Position numbers and translations under genes: made by a program. DNA of 64,000 bases from Paracoccus sulfuroxidans (GTDB lineage Bacteria; Pseudomonadota; Alphaproteobacteria; Rhodobacterales; Rhodobacteraceae): the NCBI RefSeq assembly GCF_007830335.1, contig NZ_VLKU01000014.1:38017-102016 (forward strand), in the 5' to 3' direction. Below, in pieces: positions 9,484-17,249 of this stretch (positions are counted from its first letter, which is position 1; the number at the start of each line of letters is the position of its first letter). A model generated the notes under the pieces. That model was not told the DNA's origin. It saw nothing but the letters and a program-made list of their open reading frames with translations, and made no database searches.

Positions 9484-9560
9484 GCGGTTGTAGCTCAGTT
9501 GGTTAGAGTACCGGCCTGTCACGCCGGGGGTCGCGGGTTCGAGCCCCGTCAACCGCGCCA
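9484..9560 (+). tRNA. tRNA-Asp (GTC), copy 1
   Basis: 77 nt including an encoded CCA. The acceptor stem GCGGTTG/CAACCGC, discriminator G, TTCGAGC T-loop, and anticodon loop CTGTCAC with GTC are all readable. Confidence 0.97.
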
Positions 9561-9588
9561 CCACCACCTAGTCGCCACGGAATGATGC

Positions 9589-9665
9589 GCGGTTGTAGCT
9601 CAGTTGGTTAGAGTACCGGCCTGTCACGCCGGGGGTCGCGGGTTCGAGCCCCGTCAACCGCGCCA
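9589..9665 (+). tRNA. tRNA-Asp (GTC), copy 2
   Basis: Identical over all 77 nt to the copy 105 bp upstream (start to start), with encoded CCA at 9663-9665. The spacer between copies is 28 bp. The accessory patch begins just downstream. Confidence 0.97.
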
Positions 9666-9825
9666 TTTCCTTCCCCTCTCATTGCGATACCTGCAGGCAA
9701 GCCGCTGCGCTTGCGGTTGAAACTGCGCGGGTCCTTGCCGAGCGATCTGCAAAACCGTTTACGATCAAAGGTTCGGGCGGGCACTATTGCCCAGCTTTCC
9801 TTGTTTCGAAGCGCGGGTTCCCGTC

Positions 9826-10710
9826 ATGAGTGTCAACGCAGTTACCCCCTATCGTCGTGACTACAGTGTTTCTGCGGATGTGCCGAAGGTCGTGGTACCG
9901 CAAAAAGCGGCCCCCGCCCCGGACGAGAGCACGCCCGGACCAACCTCGGCGCCGACGACCGGTGCCACGCCTGCACCCCCGCCGACGAATGCACCAACGG
10001 CACCCCCCAGCCCGTCGCCCGGGCCGGCTCCGGTGCCTCCCGATCCGGCGATGAGTTCGCCTGAGGAGCAGAAGCTCGACGAAGAGGTTCGAGCGACGCT
10101 GAAGGACAAACCCGATGAGCTTGAAGCCTATGAGGAGCTGTTGACCACCTCCACCTTCGCCTACCCGCCCGGGAAGACCGAGCGGATTGCGATGCTTGAG
10201 CAGATCAAGAATTATCCCGAAACCAAGGTGATCGAGGGTTTCGGCCGCCTGGGTGACCGCGCCTGGTTCGCACAGCAGTCTGCCGAGGATCAGCAGCGCT
10301 CGGCCAAGATGGTCGCCTTCAACCTCAGTGACACGACGCCGAATGCGAACAAGGTGCGTGAAAACACCATGGACCGCGTTCTGGGCAGCGATGACGTCAA
10401 GATTGACTGGAGGGGCATCGAGTCAGAAACCGGAACTACCTATGGCGAGGCCGGCGAAAGCGGGATGTGGTGGTGGAAGGAAAAATACATCAACCTCAAC
10501 AGCGATCTGGTGCCAGCAGGGCCGGGCAAGATTGATGCAGGTGATCAGGATGCGGTGCATGTCGTGGCCAATACGCTGGCCCATGAGATCAACCACACGA
10601 TCACGCCGGGCGGTAACGAACAGTCCTACAGCTATTTCATGGACGAATACCGTGCGTGGTATGTGGGATATAAGGCTGAGAACGGGGAGCCGCCTGTTGC
10701 GGGTCGCTAG
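9826..10710 (+). pseudogene. 5' part of an interrupted HExxH metallopeptidase gene
   Basis: Codes for 290 native residues plus four (VAGR) read from the inserted element before a TAG. An N-terminal ~30 residues is followed by a Pro/Thr/Ala-rich linker (about 30-85), a helical region, then HEINH at 253-257 and a likely third zinc ligand, E274, in DEYRAW. This is gluzincin-like spacing. No signal peptide is visible. The 3' end lies at 14016-14285 beyond the element; restored, the protein would be 377 residues. The HExxH plus proline-rich linker recalls secreted effector proteases, but the family assignment is inference. The catalytic motif itself survives in the truncated product. Confidence 0.75.
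10690..10694. repeat. Target-site duplication, left copy (CCGCC)
   Basis: CCGCC at 10690-10694 is repeated at 14016-14020, exactly abutting the TGT...ACA ends of the inserted segment. Confidence 0.75.
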
Positions 10711-10741
10711 CTTTGCGACAAAAGTGCACTAGCTTTGCGAC
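10707..10741. repeat. Subterminal tandem repeats at the left end of the element
   Basis: CTAGCTTTGCGAC occurs at 10707-10719 and 10729-10741, a 22-bp period. The right end has one inverted copy with a single mismatch at 13991-14003 (GTCGCAAAGTTAG). They are candidate transposase-binding sites. Confidence 0.75.
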
Positions 10742-10962
10742 GGAAATTTTTTCGTCCCTGTCAGGATTGGGGCGCCTCTCGGATTTCCTAACGTGCTGAC
10801 GGATGGCTTCATCGGCTCCTTGGCTAGGTCGACTTGAGACGCGAAGAGCCCATTGCTGACGTTCTCAGATGATGCTAGCGCTATAGCAGCGCGCATCAAG
10901 AAGGACCTGCATGGTCGAATGTATGCGCGTTCTCTCCCTTATTCTAAAAACGAGGATGGCAC

Positions 10963-11505
10963 GTGCGTGACCATATGTTTGTCGTGACCGGTGGACCCGG
11001 TTCCGGCAAGAGCACACTGATCGACGCCCTGCACGGCAGGGGATTTGCGTCTATGCCCGAGGCCGGGCGAGCGATCATTCGCGATCAAGTCCAGATTGGC
11101 GGAACCGCCTTGCCTTGGGCAGACAGAACCATGTTTGCCGAACTCATGCTCGGATGGGAGTTGCGGTCGTGGCATGAAGCTTCGGCGTTGGAAAGGCCGG
11201 TTTTTATGGACAGGGGAGTTCCCGATGTCGTCGGCTATCTGACGCTATGTGGCCTTCCGGTTCCCACCTATGTGGCGGCTGCTGCGGAGGCCTATCGCTA
11301 CAACAGGAAGGTTTTCATCGCGCCATATTGGGAAGCCATTTTCGAGCAGGACGCCGAACGCAAGCAGGACCAAGAGGAAGCCGAAGCAACCGGCCAAGTC
11401 ATGTCTGATACTTACGTCCGTTTCGGTTACCAGCTTGTTGAGCTTCCCAGAGTGTCAGTCGAAGAACGCGTTGCTTTCGTATTGGATCATCTGAACACAG
11501 AGTGA
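10963..11505 (+). CDS. Small P-loop ATPase (AAA_28-like)
   Basis: A 180-residue protein with Walker A GGPGSGKST at 10-18, starting from the GTG at 10963 with GAGG just upstream; an ATG at 10975 is the alternative. FMDRGVPDVVGYL resembles the acidic/DR-G motif seen in nucleoside-kinase-like or AAA_28 ATPases. The C-terminus has a charged helix (EQDAERKQDQEEAEATGQ). It is not IstB: the Walker A context and length differ. It lies intact inside the element and is its only evidently complete enzyme gene. The substrate is unknown; a small-molecule kinase or a toxin-like or defence function are all possible. Confidence 0.75.
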   Translation: MRDHMFVVTGGPGSGKSTLIDALHGRGFASMPEAGRAIIRDQVQIGGTALPWADRTMFAELMLGWELRSWHEASALERPVFMDRGVPDVVGYLTLCGLPVPTYVAAAAEAYRYNRKVFIAPYWEAIFEQDAERKQDQEEAEATGQVMSDTYVRFGYQLVELPRVSVEERVAFVLDHLNTE

Positions 11506-11560
11506 CCGCTTCGTCCCGCAAAGCGGACACCCACGCTTACTGTCAATAGGCTGCCGCCGG

Positions 11561-12627
11561 TCACGGCACCACCCCCAGAAGATGCTTCATCAGGCGCATG
11601 CGGGTCAGGTCATCGGGCACTGACAGATAGGCCAGCCCGCCGTGGATGGTGAAGTTGCCTGCGGTGACCTCGAGCGCGTTGTCATTCCACCACACGTTGA
11701 CCCCCAGCCGGGTGGTCGGAAGCGCCCTCTCGCCCTTCGGCTGGAAGCCCTGCAGCCAAGGGTAGGGGTCATCAAGGTTCAGGAACCGGGTCCGAGTGCC
11801 CCTCGGGCCGATGTATCCCTCGACCCACATGGGGTTGCCGACACCGCCCAATCGCCCGGCAACTGCGGCCGCCCGTCATAATCGTTGAACCGGCAGTAAA
11901 GCTCCCAGTAGAGCCGGTGGCCGGGGATGATCTTGGCGACCTGCTGGCCGTTGTGGCTGCACCATTGTTCGGCCGTTTTCTCATAGCGATCGAGGAAGGC
12001 CAGGAAGGGCGGGATATCGGTCCTGTCGGTTGCGTCCAGCCGCCAGGTCGGATCGTCGGCGGGCTGCGTCTCGACCATGGTCGAGGGCCAGATCGTCCAG
12101 AAGTAGATCGGCTTGTCGCCCGCCAGCTCGCGCCAGAGCGCAAAGTTTGCGTTGCTGGTGTTCCAGCCATGGTTGAAGCCATCGGCATTGAGCGGGACCG
12201 AATATGGCCCGCCCTCGGTGATCAGAAGCGCGTCGAAGGCGTCCATGTCGCGGCCGGGCAGAACCGGGCTGTATTCGTCGAGCGGGTCGAACGGCGCGGG
12301 CATCGGATCGGGGTACTGTTCATTATTGGCCCCGAACCGGGCCAGCCACCTTTGCCCCAGCGAGGAGCCGGGGATCGTCCATTTGCGCCAGTTCCGCGCC
12401 CCGTCGGGGTGATAGCTGGTCAGCGTCTGGCGGCGGTCATCCGCGCCCGAGAAGATCGCGTCGACCAGCGAGTGGCCGGTGTTGAGAATGCGGGAGCTGA
12501 CGGTGATGGCACCGGGCGGCGTTGCCCCGGGTCCAAGCGCCTCGGCCGCGCCGCCCAGGAACAGGGTCGTATAGGCGGCCCCGGCAAGCAGGGCGCGGCG
12601 GGTGAGTTTGAGATTGACGACGGCCAT
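11561..12627 (-). pseudogene. Frameshifted SGNH-hydrolase-like exported protein gene
   Basis: The first reading frame (ATG 12627 to about 11840) begins with a twin-arginine-like signal (LTRRALLAGAA) and has TGHSLVD at 50-56, resembling block I of SGNH/GDSL hydrolases. After GRPQLPGDW the frame is lost. A neighbouring frame resumes with GNPMWVEGYIGPRGTR and runs to a stop at 11561. The total of 1,067 nt is not a multiple of three, so a single indel near 11830-11850 is likely. The start overlaps the stop of the ParB-like gene (TGACATG), with GAGGTG as ribosome-binding site. The hydrolase assignment is tentative. Confidence 0.6.
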
Positions 12628-12628
12628 G

Positions 12629-13171
12629 TCACACCTCGCGGCTGAAGCCGATGTTGCCGGGGCGGGCATTGCTGAAGGCGGTGGCCTCGGCCGTGGTGTC
12701 GAAGGCCTGCACCTGCGGCATGTTGGCCTCGAGCTGATCCACGCGCGCGGTCAGGGCGATGATAGCCTCCGCTTGCGCGCCAATGGCCGCTGCGGCCGAG
12801 GCGAGGCTTTGCGTCAGCCCGCCCAGCGATTCGGACAGCCCGCCATTGGCCTGTTCCAGTGCGGTCAGCCGAGCCAGCAACGCCTCGCTCAGGGCCAAGG
12901 GGCTGACCTCAGCCAGCTTGGCACCGTCATCGGTGTCCGCCTCTGCCAGGGTGGCGGGGATGGTGTCGCGGCCCAGCGATTGAAACGCATGGAGGCGGTG
13001 AAGACCCGCGACAAGGCGGTAGCCGTCGCCATGGGGGCGGACGACGATGGGTTGCATCAGCCCTTGCAGCTGGATGGATCCCACCAGACCATCGACCCAT
13101 GCGGGGTCGAGATCGCGTGCGCGGTCGTTGCCCACCTCGATCGAGGTGAGCGGAAGCTCAAGAATATTCAT
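12629..13171 (-). CDS. ParB N-domain protein with coiled-coil tail (phage-like)
   Basis: A 180-residue protein. Residues about 5-80 match the ParB/Spo0J N-domain: TSIEVGNDRARDLD, QLQGLMQPIVVRP, and GYRLVAGLHRLHAFQSLG, where the classic motif is G-x-R-R. No helix-turn-helix follows. Instead there is a predicted coiled coil (ALLARLTALEQANGG .. VDQLEANMP) and a short tail ending NARPGNIGFSREV. Such ParB-like proteins are common in alphaproteobacterial prophages. It overlaps the start of the downstream hydrolase-like gene, so the two were probably co-translated. Confidence 0.72.
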   Translation of the reverse strand: MNILELPLTSIEVGNDRARDLDPAWVDGLVGSIQLQGLMQPIVVRPHGDGYRLVAGLHRLHAFQSLGRDTIPATLAEADTDDGAKLAEVSPLALSEALLARLTALEQANGGLSESLGGLTQSLASAAAAIGAQAEAIIALTARVDQLEANMPQVQAFDTTAEATAFSNARPGNIGFSREV

Positions 13172-13231
13172 GTGAGAAGATGCCTGTAATTCAGTAGGCG
13201 GCCCGCGCATTCGGCGCGCGATGCTCGTTGA

Positions 13232-13369
13232 TTAGTGCTGGGTCGGGACGGCTAGGCCATTCAGAAGCAAGACTGCGAAGATCAGCGCCCCCATGAACAA
13301 CAGGGTCCCGACACCATCCTTCACGAACTCCCTGTTTCTCATCCACCAGTCGCGCGCAGCGGCCATCAT
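13232..13369 (-). CDS. Possible 45-residue single-pass membrane protein
   Basis: A short frame starting MMAAARDWWMRNREF, with a hydrophobic stretch VGTLLFMGALIFAVLLLNGLA and a stop at 13232. It lies 60 bp upstream of, and co-oriented with, the ParB-like gene inside the element. A small membrane protein fits a phage remnant, but no good ribosome-binding site is seen. Confidence 0.4.
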   Translation of the reverse strand: MMAAARDWWMRNREFVKDGVGTLLFMGALIFAVLLLNGLAVPTQH

Positions 13370-13371
13370 GG

Positions 13372-13566
13372 TTGGCGCAGCTGATGACCAGCATCAAGGG
13401 CAGGTTTATCCTTTCCCTGAATGACCTGCCGGAAGTGCGGGAGACCTTCGCATCTTTTGAGATGGATCATGTGCGCACGACCTACACCATCAGCACTCAG
13501 CGCCACCGGTCATCTGGTGATCGTGCTGAGCTTCTGATTTCCAACTGGCCGCTGCCTGCCTGTTAG
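13372..13566 (+). pseudogene. C-terminal fragment of a D12-class adenine-specific DNA methyltransferase
   Basis: A 64-codon remnant reading KGRFILSLNDLPEVRETF, then VRTTYTIS and ELLISN, which match the C-terminal region of Dam-like (D12 class) phage methylases. The N-terminal SAM-binding and DPPY regions are absent upstream, so this is a decayed fragment. Together with the ParB-like gene it marks the cargo of the element as phage-derived. Confidence 0.65.
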
Positions 13567-13600
13567 GATCGCAGCGCGATAACGAAAACTGACAGAGGCT

Positions 13601-13978
13601 CAGTTCGGAAACCTCATCATCCATCGGATGCTGCTGGCAGCTTGGAATGTGGAAGTTTGCTGGGGTTTTGAGGTTTCCGAACTGGCACATCAGTTTCCGA
13701 AGCCGATTTCGGAAACATAGGGGCGTTGTCTGCACTATCTTGGACGGTTGCAGCACGCAGTGCGCCCCGCATCAGCCCCTTCATCTGTTATTTTATCAAA
13801 TGTTATCAAGATGCTGCCAAATGATCGGCGTGTGCGGTCAATTTGACGGCTTCATGCGGGGTTTCCGAACAGTTTCACCGCGTTTTCGCGCCTTCCTCCG
13901 CATTTCTGGCGGCACGCCTGATCTGGGTGGAAGGCCGATTTCCTTTGCAATCTCAACGCCCTTAGAGGTTTCCGGCAG
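13601..13978. repeat. Cluster of inverted and direct GTTTCCGAA repeats
   Basis: In the ~450 gene-free bases at the right end of the element, the same motif recurs in both orientations. CAGTTCGGAAACCTC (13601-13615) is an exact inverted copy of GAGGTTTCCGAACTG (13670-13684). GTTTCCGAA (13693-13701) and TTCGGAAAC (13708-13716) form a hairpin. GTTTCCGAAC recurs at 13861-13870, and the diverged GAGGTTTCCGGCAG at 13965-13978. No convincing coding frame spans it. These may be binding sites for a recombinase, replication protein or repressor. Confidence 0.7.
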
Positions 13979-14015
13979 GGCAGGGGCTTTGTCGCAAAGT
14001 TAGTACCCCCCTACA

Positions 14016-14020
14016 CCGCC
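14016..14020. repeat. Target-site duplication, right copy (CCGCC)
   Basis: The partner of 10690-10694. It directly follows the ACA terminus of the element. Confidence 0.75.
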
Positions 14021-14285
14021 TTCGGCCCGCGAAGCCTATGACCGCGCCTATTACCTGACCGAGAGCACCTCGGGCAGCTATGGCAATATCGGCGAAGCCA
14101 TGCGCGACGACGGCAGCGACGACCAGAAGAAGATCCTGGAGTTTATGGCGGGGCTGATGGGGATGGATCCCGATGATGCGACCGTCGACAGCGTCAGCGA
14201 CATGAGTAATTTCGACAACGATGGCGAGGCATCGGCGCCGGAGAAGACCTCGGATGATGACCCGAACAATCTGGACAATCACTGA
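14016..14285 (+). pseudogene. 3' part of the interrupted metallopeptidase gene
   Basis: Continues the frame broken at 10694: PSAREAYDRAYYLTES, then GSYGNIGEAM, a helical stretch DDQKKILEFMAGLMGM and an acidic tail ending DDDPNNLDNH. It has no start signal of its own at the junction; an internal ATG at 14100 could at most yield a 61-residue peptide. The TGA at 14283-14285 overlaps the ribosome-binding site of the next gene. Confidence 0.75.
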
Positions 14286-14298
14286 GGTGCGCCGAAAG

Positions 14299-14868
14299 AT
14301 GTTGTTGCGCGTGATCGGGGTAGGCTTGGGGATGGCAGGAATGGCAATGGCGGCAGAGCTGACCAGCGGTGACAAGGCCAGCATTCAAGAGGTGACCGGC
14401 ATCCCCTCTGGGTCGTTGCAGGTGTCGCCGATCGCGTTTCCGGGGCTCAACGCATGCGAGTTGTTCGACGCGCTGGATCAGCGGATCAAGGGCGCGGATG
14501 CGGCCAAGGTCGTGGCGCGGATCTCGGGGAAATGGGTCGTGGCCTCACAGCCCGATGCGGCGCTTCAGGTGCTGGACGGCTGCGCCAGCGAAGGCGATGA
14601 CGCGCGCGGGCTGGCGCTGTTGATCGGCACATTGCACCAGCCGCGGCTGGATGCGGTGACCGAGCTGAAATCGCCTCTGGTCGATACGATGCTGCGCAAG
14701 GCGGGGGCGAGTTTCCAGCCTCCGGAAAGCGTGAGGCAGGGAAATCAGCAGGTTGTCAGCTTCCTCGCGCTGGGGCCCGACGGCCAGTCGCTGCTGCGCG
14801 TGACCGCGAACTGGCAGCCGCGCGTCAGCCTGACCACAGTGATCGAACCGGTGGCAACCCAGAATTGA
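14299..14868 (+). CDS. Exported protein linked to the interrupted metallopeptidase
   Basis: A 189-residue protein with a signal peptide (MLLRVIGVGLGMAGMAMA). The mature part contains two cysteines (GLNACELFD and LDGCASEGD) that could form a disulfide, and an alternating helix/strand pattern. GAGGTG at 14284-14289 overlaps the peptidase stop, so the gene was translationally linked to the peptidase before the insertion. No family was recognised. The position suggests a periplasmic partner, such as an inhibitor or immunity factor; this is inference only. Confidence 0.65.
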   Translation: MLLRVIGVGLGMAGMAMAAELTSGDKASIQEVTGIPSGSLQVSPIAFPGLNACELFDALDQRIKGADAAKVVARISGKWVVASQPDAALQVLDGCASEGDDARGLALLIGTLHQPRLDAVTELKSPLVDTMLRKAGASFQPPESVRQGNQQVVSFLALGPDGQSLLRVTANWQPRVSLTTVIEPVATQN

Positions 14869-14977
14869 GCGGCCCACCGCCAGTGGCCCTGGCGCTTTGT
14901 CCCGGGACATGCGCGGCGGGGCTTTTCATCGGGACCCAATTGCCTATGCTGACCCTCAAATGACAGAGAGGAAGGCC

Positions 14978-15451
14978 ATGGCACGCGGAATCGATTACGG
15001 TGGAATGATGCACCGGGCCATGCAGGGGCTGATCGCCGACGTCCTGAGGGCAGTGGCCTCGGAAGGCCTGCCCGGAGAGCACCACTTCTTCATCACCTTC
15101 GATACCCGCGATCCCGACGTGGAAATGGCCGACTGGCTGCGCGAGCGCTATCCCGAAGAGATGACCATCGTCATCCAGCACTGGTTCGATAACCTCGAGA
15201 TCTCGCCCGAAGGGTTCAACATCACCCTGAACTTCGGCAACTCGCCCGAGCCGCTGTACATCCCCTTCGACGCCCTGCGCACCTTCGTTGATCCCTCGGT
15301 CGAATTCGGCCTGCGCTTCGAGACCCAGAACGAGGATGACGACGAGGACGAGACCGAGGAGGACGAGGACGACGATACCCCCGATCCTCCGCAGGGCGAC
15401 GCGCCGAAGGGCGGGGCCGAGGTCGTCAGCCTCGACAAGTGGCGCAAATAG
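14978..15451 (+). CDS. sspB: SspB-type ClpXP adaptor protein
   Basis: Binds ssrA-tagged and other substrates and delivers them to ClpXP. The 157-residue product has the alphaproteobacterial SspB core (HHFFITFDTRDPDVEMADWL, MTIVIQHWFDNLEI, ITLNFGNSPEPLYIPFDAL). A strongly acidic flexible linker follows (EDDDEDETEEDEDDD), then a basic C-terminal tail, VVSLDKWRK, which is the likely ClpX-binding module. The ATG at 14978 follows AGAGAGGAAGG. It is just upstream of fumC. Confidence 0.92.
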   Translation: MARGIDYGGMMHRAMQGLIADVLRAVASEGLPGEHHFFITFDTRDPDVEMADWLRERYPEEMTIVIQHWFDNLEISPEGFNITLNFGNSPEPLYIPFDALRTFVDPSVEFGLRFETQNEDDDEDETEEDEDDDTPDPPQGDAPKGGAEVVSLDKWRK

Positions 15452-15538
15452 CCCCGACGTCTGCATACCTTTGCATACAGATTGCGAATCCCCGGTGGGC
15501 GGCTTAGAACCCCACGCGAAACCGTGAGGGAAACTGTC

Positions 15539-16936
15539 ATGACCAAAACCACACGTACCGAAACCGACAGCTTCGGCCCGCTGGAAGTCCCCGGCGAGAA
15601 GTATTGGGGCGCGCAGACGCAGCGCTCGATCCAGAACTTCCCCATCGGCTGGGAAAAGCAGCCGGTTCCGATCATCCGCGCGCTGGGCGTGATCAAGCAG
15701 GCCGCCGCCGAGGTGAACATGGCGACCGGCAATCTTGACGCCAAGCTGGGCAAGGCCATGGTCGAAGCCGCGAAAGAGGTGGTTGCGGGCAAGTTTGACG
15801 ACAACTTCCCGCTGGTGGTCTGGCAGACCGGCTCGGGCACGCAGTCGAACATGAACGCCAACGAGGTCATCTCGAACCGCGCCATCGAGATTCTGGGCGG
15901 TGAGCTGGGCTCGAAAAAGCCGGTGCACCCGAATGACCATGTGAACATGGGCCAATCCTCGAACGACACCTTCCCGACCGCCATGCACGTGGCCATCGCC
16001 ATGCAGGCGCGTGACGTGCTGATCCCGGGCCTTGAAAAGCTGCACAAGGCGCTGGTCGCGAAGTCGGAAGAGTTCAAAGATATCATCAAGATCGGCCGCA
16101 CCCATACCCAGGACGCGACGCCCCTGACCCTGGGTCAGGAATTCGGCGGCTATGCGCATCAGGTCGCCAAGGGGATCGAGCGCGTTAAGCTGGCGCTGGG
16201 TGACATCTATGAGCTGGCGCAGGGCGGCACCGCCGTCGGCACCGGCCTGAACACCAAGAAGGGCTGGGACACCGCCATCGCGGCCGAGATCGCCAAGATC
16301 ACCGATCTGCCCTTCGTGACCGCGCCGAACAAATTCGAAGCGCTGGCCGCGCATGATGCGATGGTCTTCTTCTCGGGTGCGCTGAAAACCGTGGCCGGGT
16401 CGCTGTTCAAGATCGCCAATGACATGCGTCTGCTGGGCTCGGGCCCGCGCTCGGGTCTGGGCGAGCTGATCCTGCCGGAGAACGAGCCTGGCTCGTCGAT
16501 CATGCCGGGCAAGGTCAACCCGACGCAGGCCGAGGCGCTGACCATGGTCTGTGCCCATGTCATGGGCAATGACGCGGCCATCGGCTTTGCCGGCTCGCAG
16601 GGGCATTTCGAGCTGAACGTCTATAACCCGATGATGTCCTATAACGTGCTGCAGTCGATGCAGCTTCTGGGCGACGCGGCGAGCTCGTTCACCGACAATA
16701 TGGTGGTGGGCACGCAGGCGAACCTGCCGCGCATCGACAAGCTGATGAAGGAATCGCTGATGCTGGTGACGGCGCTGGCGCCGACCATCGGCTATGACAA
16801 TGCCACCAAGGTCGCCAAGACCGCGCATAAGAACGGCACGACCCTTCGCGAAGAGGCGATTGCGCTTGGCTTCGTCGATGGCGAGACCTTTGACCGCGTT
16901 GTCCGGCCCGAGCAGATGGTCGGCCCCGAGGACTGA
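15539..16936 (+). CDS. fumC: Class II fumarate hydratase
   Basis: Interconverts fumarate and malate in the TCA cycle; oxygen-stable and without an Fe-S cluster. The 465-residue product has the superfamily signature [11 protein letters not shown], with [29 protein letters not shown] and [16 protein letters not shown] forming the composite active site. The ATG at 15539 follows GAGGGA. A perfect hairpin lies about 50 bases after the stop. Confidence 0.98.
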   Translation: MTKTTRTETDSFGPLEVPGEKYWGAQTQRSIQNFPIGWEKQPVPIIRALGVIKQAAAEVNMATGNLDAKLGKAMVEAAKEVVAGKFDDNFPLVVWQTGSGTQSNMNANEVISNRAIEILGGELGSKKPVHPNDHVNMGQSSNDTFPTAMHVAIAMQARDVLIPGLEKLHKALVAKSEEFKDIIKIGRTHTQDATPLTLGQEFGGYAHQVAKGIERVKLALGDIYELAQGGTAVGTGLNTKKGWDTAIAAEIAKITDLPFVTAPNKFEALAAHDAMVFFSGALKTVAGSLFKIANDMRLLGSGPRSGLGELILPENEPGSSIMPGKVNPTQAEALTMVCAHVMGNDAAIGFAGSQGHFELNVYNPMMSYNVLQSMQLLGDAASSFTDNMVVGTQANLPRIDKLMKESLMLVTALAPTIGYDNATKVAKTAHKNGTTLREEAIALGFVDGETFDRVVRPEQMVGPED

Positions 16937-17249
16937 AACCCGGATTGATTTCCATATCGCCGCAAGGTGATTCGGGTATAGGATAAAGTGCTTCCGCAGA
17001 GATGCGGAAGCACTGTTCATATTGCGACCTCAATCCTTCCGCTTGCTTTTGCACTTGCCAGTCGCGATGATCTAACCCAAGGATCAAGAAAGGTTTTTCA
17101 ACCGTCTGTTTTAATCCGGGCAAGAAATTCAAGCGGAACGGGCGGATTGCGGCCAATAGGATCAGAGACAGAACATTTAATGTCTAATATGTGCGTTTTA
17201 ACTGAGTGGCCGATATTTTCGGCGTAGTTGAACTGGTCGTGGTCGTAAT
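16937..17249. other. Intergenic region after fumC
   Basis: 313 bp without a convincing gene. It holds the hairpin at 16987-17014 and a comparatively A/T-rich stretch before the DUF4169 gene. No other structure was recognised. Confidence 0.5.
16987..17014. terminator. Perfect 12-bp hairpin after fumC
   Basis: AGTGCTTCCGCA (16987-16998) and TGCGGAAGCACT (17003-17014) with loop GAGA. There is no T-run on the plus strand, so it may act as a transcript-end stabiliser or a factor-dependent terminator rather than an intrinsic one. Confidence 0.6.

Larger units (their letters stand above)
10695..14015. mobile_element. Non-autonomous element with IS21-like ends and phage-derived cargo
   Basis: A 3,321-bp segment starting TGT and ending ACA. 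The outer 28 bases of the two ends match at 22 positions when one is inverted, with a perfect inner core CTTTGCGACAAA. The left end has a second CTAGCTTTGCGAC copy 22 bp further in. It is flanked by 5-bp duplications CCGCC. Deleting the segment and one CCGCC copy joins codons CCG-CCT-TCG in frame and restores a continuous metallopeptidase. TGT...ACA ends, multiple subterminal repeats and a 4-8 bp duplication fit the IS21 family, but neither istA nor istB is present. The cargo is an ATPase gene, a ParB-like gene, a frameshifted hydrolase-like gene, a methylase fragment and a repeat cluster. Confidence 0.75.

Noticed and set aside
9484..9665. Treating the two tRNA-Asp genes as attL/attR of an integrated element
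   Set aside because: Only 28 bp lie between them, both copies are complete, and no integrase gene or matching 3'-end fragment was found further downstream.
10963..11505. Assignment of the element's ATPase as IstB
   Set aside because: IstB proteins are about 250 residues with a DnaC-like Walker A context. This one is 180 residues with GGPGSGKST at residue 10 and different downstream motifs.
13490..13756. An 88-codon minus-strand frame across the methylase fragment
   Set aside because: It overlaps the methylase remnant and the repeats, with no domain or start signal.
13647..14003. A 118-codon frame at the right end of the element
   Set aside because: It runs through the inverted repeat cluster and into the terminal repeat, lacks a ribosome-binding site, and has no family resemblance.
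14825..17020. A 731-codon frame antisense to sspB and fumC
   Set aside because: Shadow frame; both sense-strand proteins are clear family members.
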